64,000 nt of DNA from Pseudomonas gregormendelii (GTDB lineage: Bacteria; Pseudomonadota; Gammaproteobacteria; Pseudomonadales; Pseudomonadaceae), in NCBI RefSeq assembly GCF_017114825.1, contig NZ_JADEVO010000005.1, positions 62,001-126,000 of the forward strand, written 5' to 3'. Below, one piece after another: positions 63,980 through 64,000 of this stretch. The notes under the pieces were generated by a model. It was not told the DNA's origin. It worked only from the letters and a program-made list of their open reading frames with translations, and ran no database searches. Position 1 is the first letter of the stretch. Each line of letters opens with the position of its first letter. The position numbers and the translations under genes were made by a program.

Positions 63980-64000
63980 TGAGGTGTGATTCGGCTCAGC

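Overview
The window is a chromosomal segment of a Pseudomonas, most likely of the fluorescens group. I infer this from gene content and order: a Pil-Chp type chemotaxis end, a tkt-epd-pgk-fba cluster, betIBA/betT, choXWV, sdaB, gbdR and carnitine dehydrogenase close together. The GC-rich codon use and the very dense REP/REPIN palindromes of the GTGGGAGCGGGCTTGCCCGC type agree. There is no rRNA, tRNA, CRISPR array, prophage core or transposase. Most of it is ordinary core genome; the interest lies in regulation, repeats and a few odd proteins.

Layout. 0-2 kb: the 3' end of a CheA-type hybrid kinase and a CheW-like protein, then a hemolysin III-family membrane protein. 2-11 kb: rsmE, bioA, an exported flavin amine oxidase with a Lys/Ala/Pro tail, cytochrome b561 plus YceI, rhlE, and an orphan periplasmic binding protein. 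11-14 kb: ahcY-metF, headed by a SAH riboswitch. 14-24 kb: thioesterase, FNT transporter, Na+/H+ antiporter, MFS and EamA transporters, MAPEG, mltA, a c-type cytochrome lipoprotein, a DUF1090 protein and ligB. 24-26 kb: a SahR-like ArsR-methyltransferase regulator in operon with metK. 26-33 kb: tkt, epd, pgk, two small lipoproteins and fba. 33-46 kb: a PL7 alginate lyase divergent from a c-di-GMP response regulator with a broken 3' end, then small enzymes, FUSC and MFS transporters, baiN-like and dbpA. 45-48 kb: a TldD/PmbA pair. 48-64 kb: quaternary-amine metabolism.

How the genes work together. ahcY, metF and metK belong to the SAM/methionine cycle. They appear to be under two separate SAH sensors: an RNA element ahead of ahcY and a SahR-like protein encoded just upstream of metK. 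tkt, epd, pgk and fba cover the pentose-phosphate and lower gluconeogenic steps and supply erythrose-4-phosphate chemistry for PLP. In the last 16 kb, BetT and ChoXWV import choline, BetA and BetB oxidise it to glycine betaine under BetI control, GbdR senses downstream betaine metabolites, SdaB removes the resulting serine, and CdhA/CdhB begin carnitine breakdown to betaine.

About 26 REP loci of at least two sequence families fill most intergenic gaps, often inside operons and sometimes supplying the stop codon of the gene before them. I found no convincing entirely new multi-gene system. The best leads are the double SAH control, an orphan terminator suggesting a small RNA near gbdR, the export-signal-bearing DNA ligase LigB, and the REP organisation.
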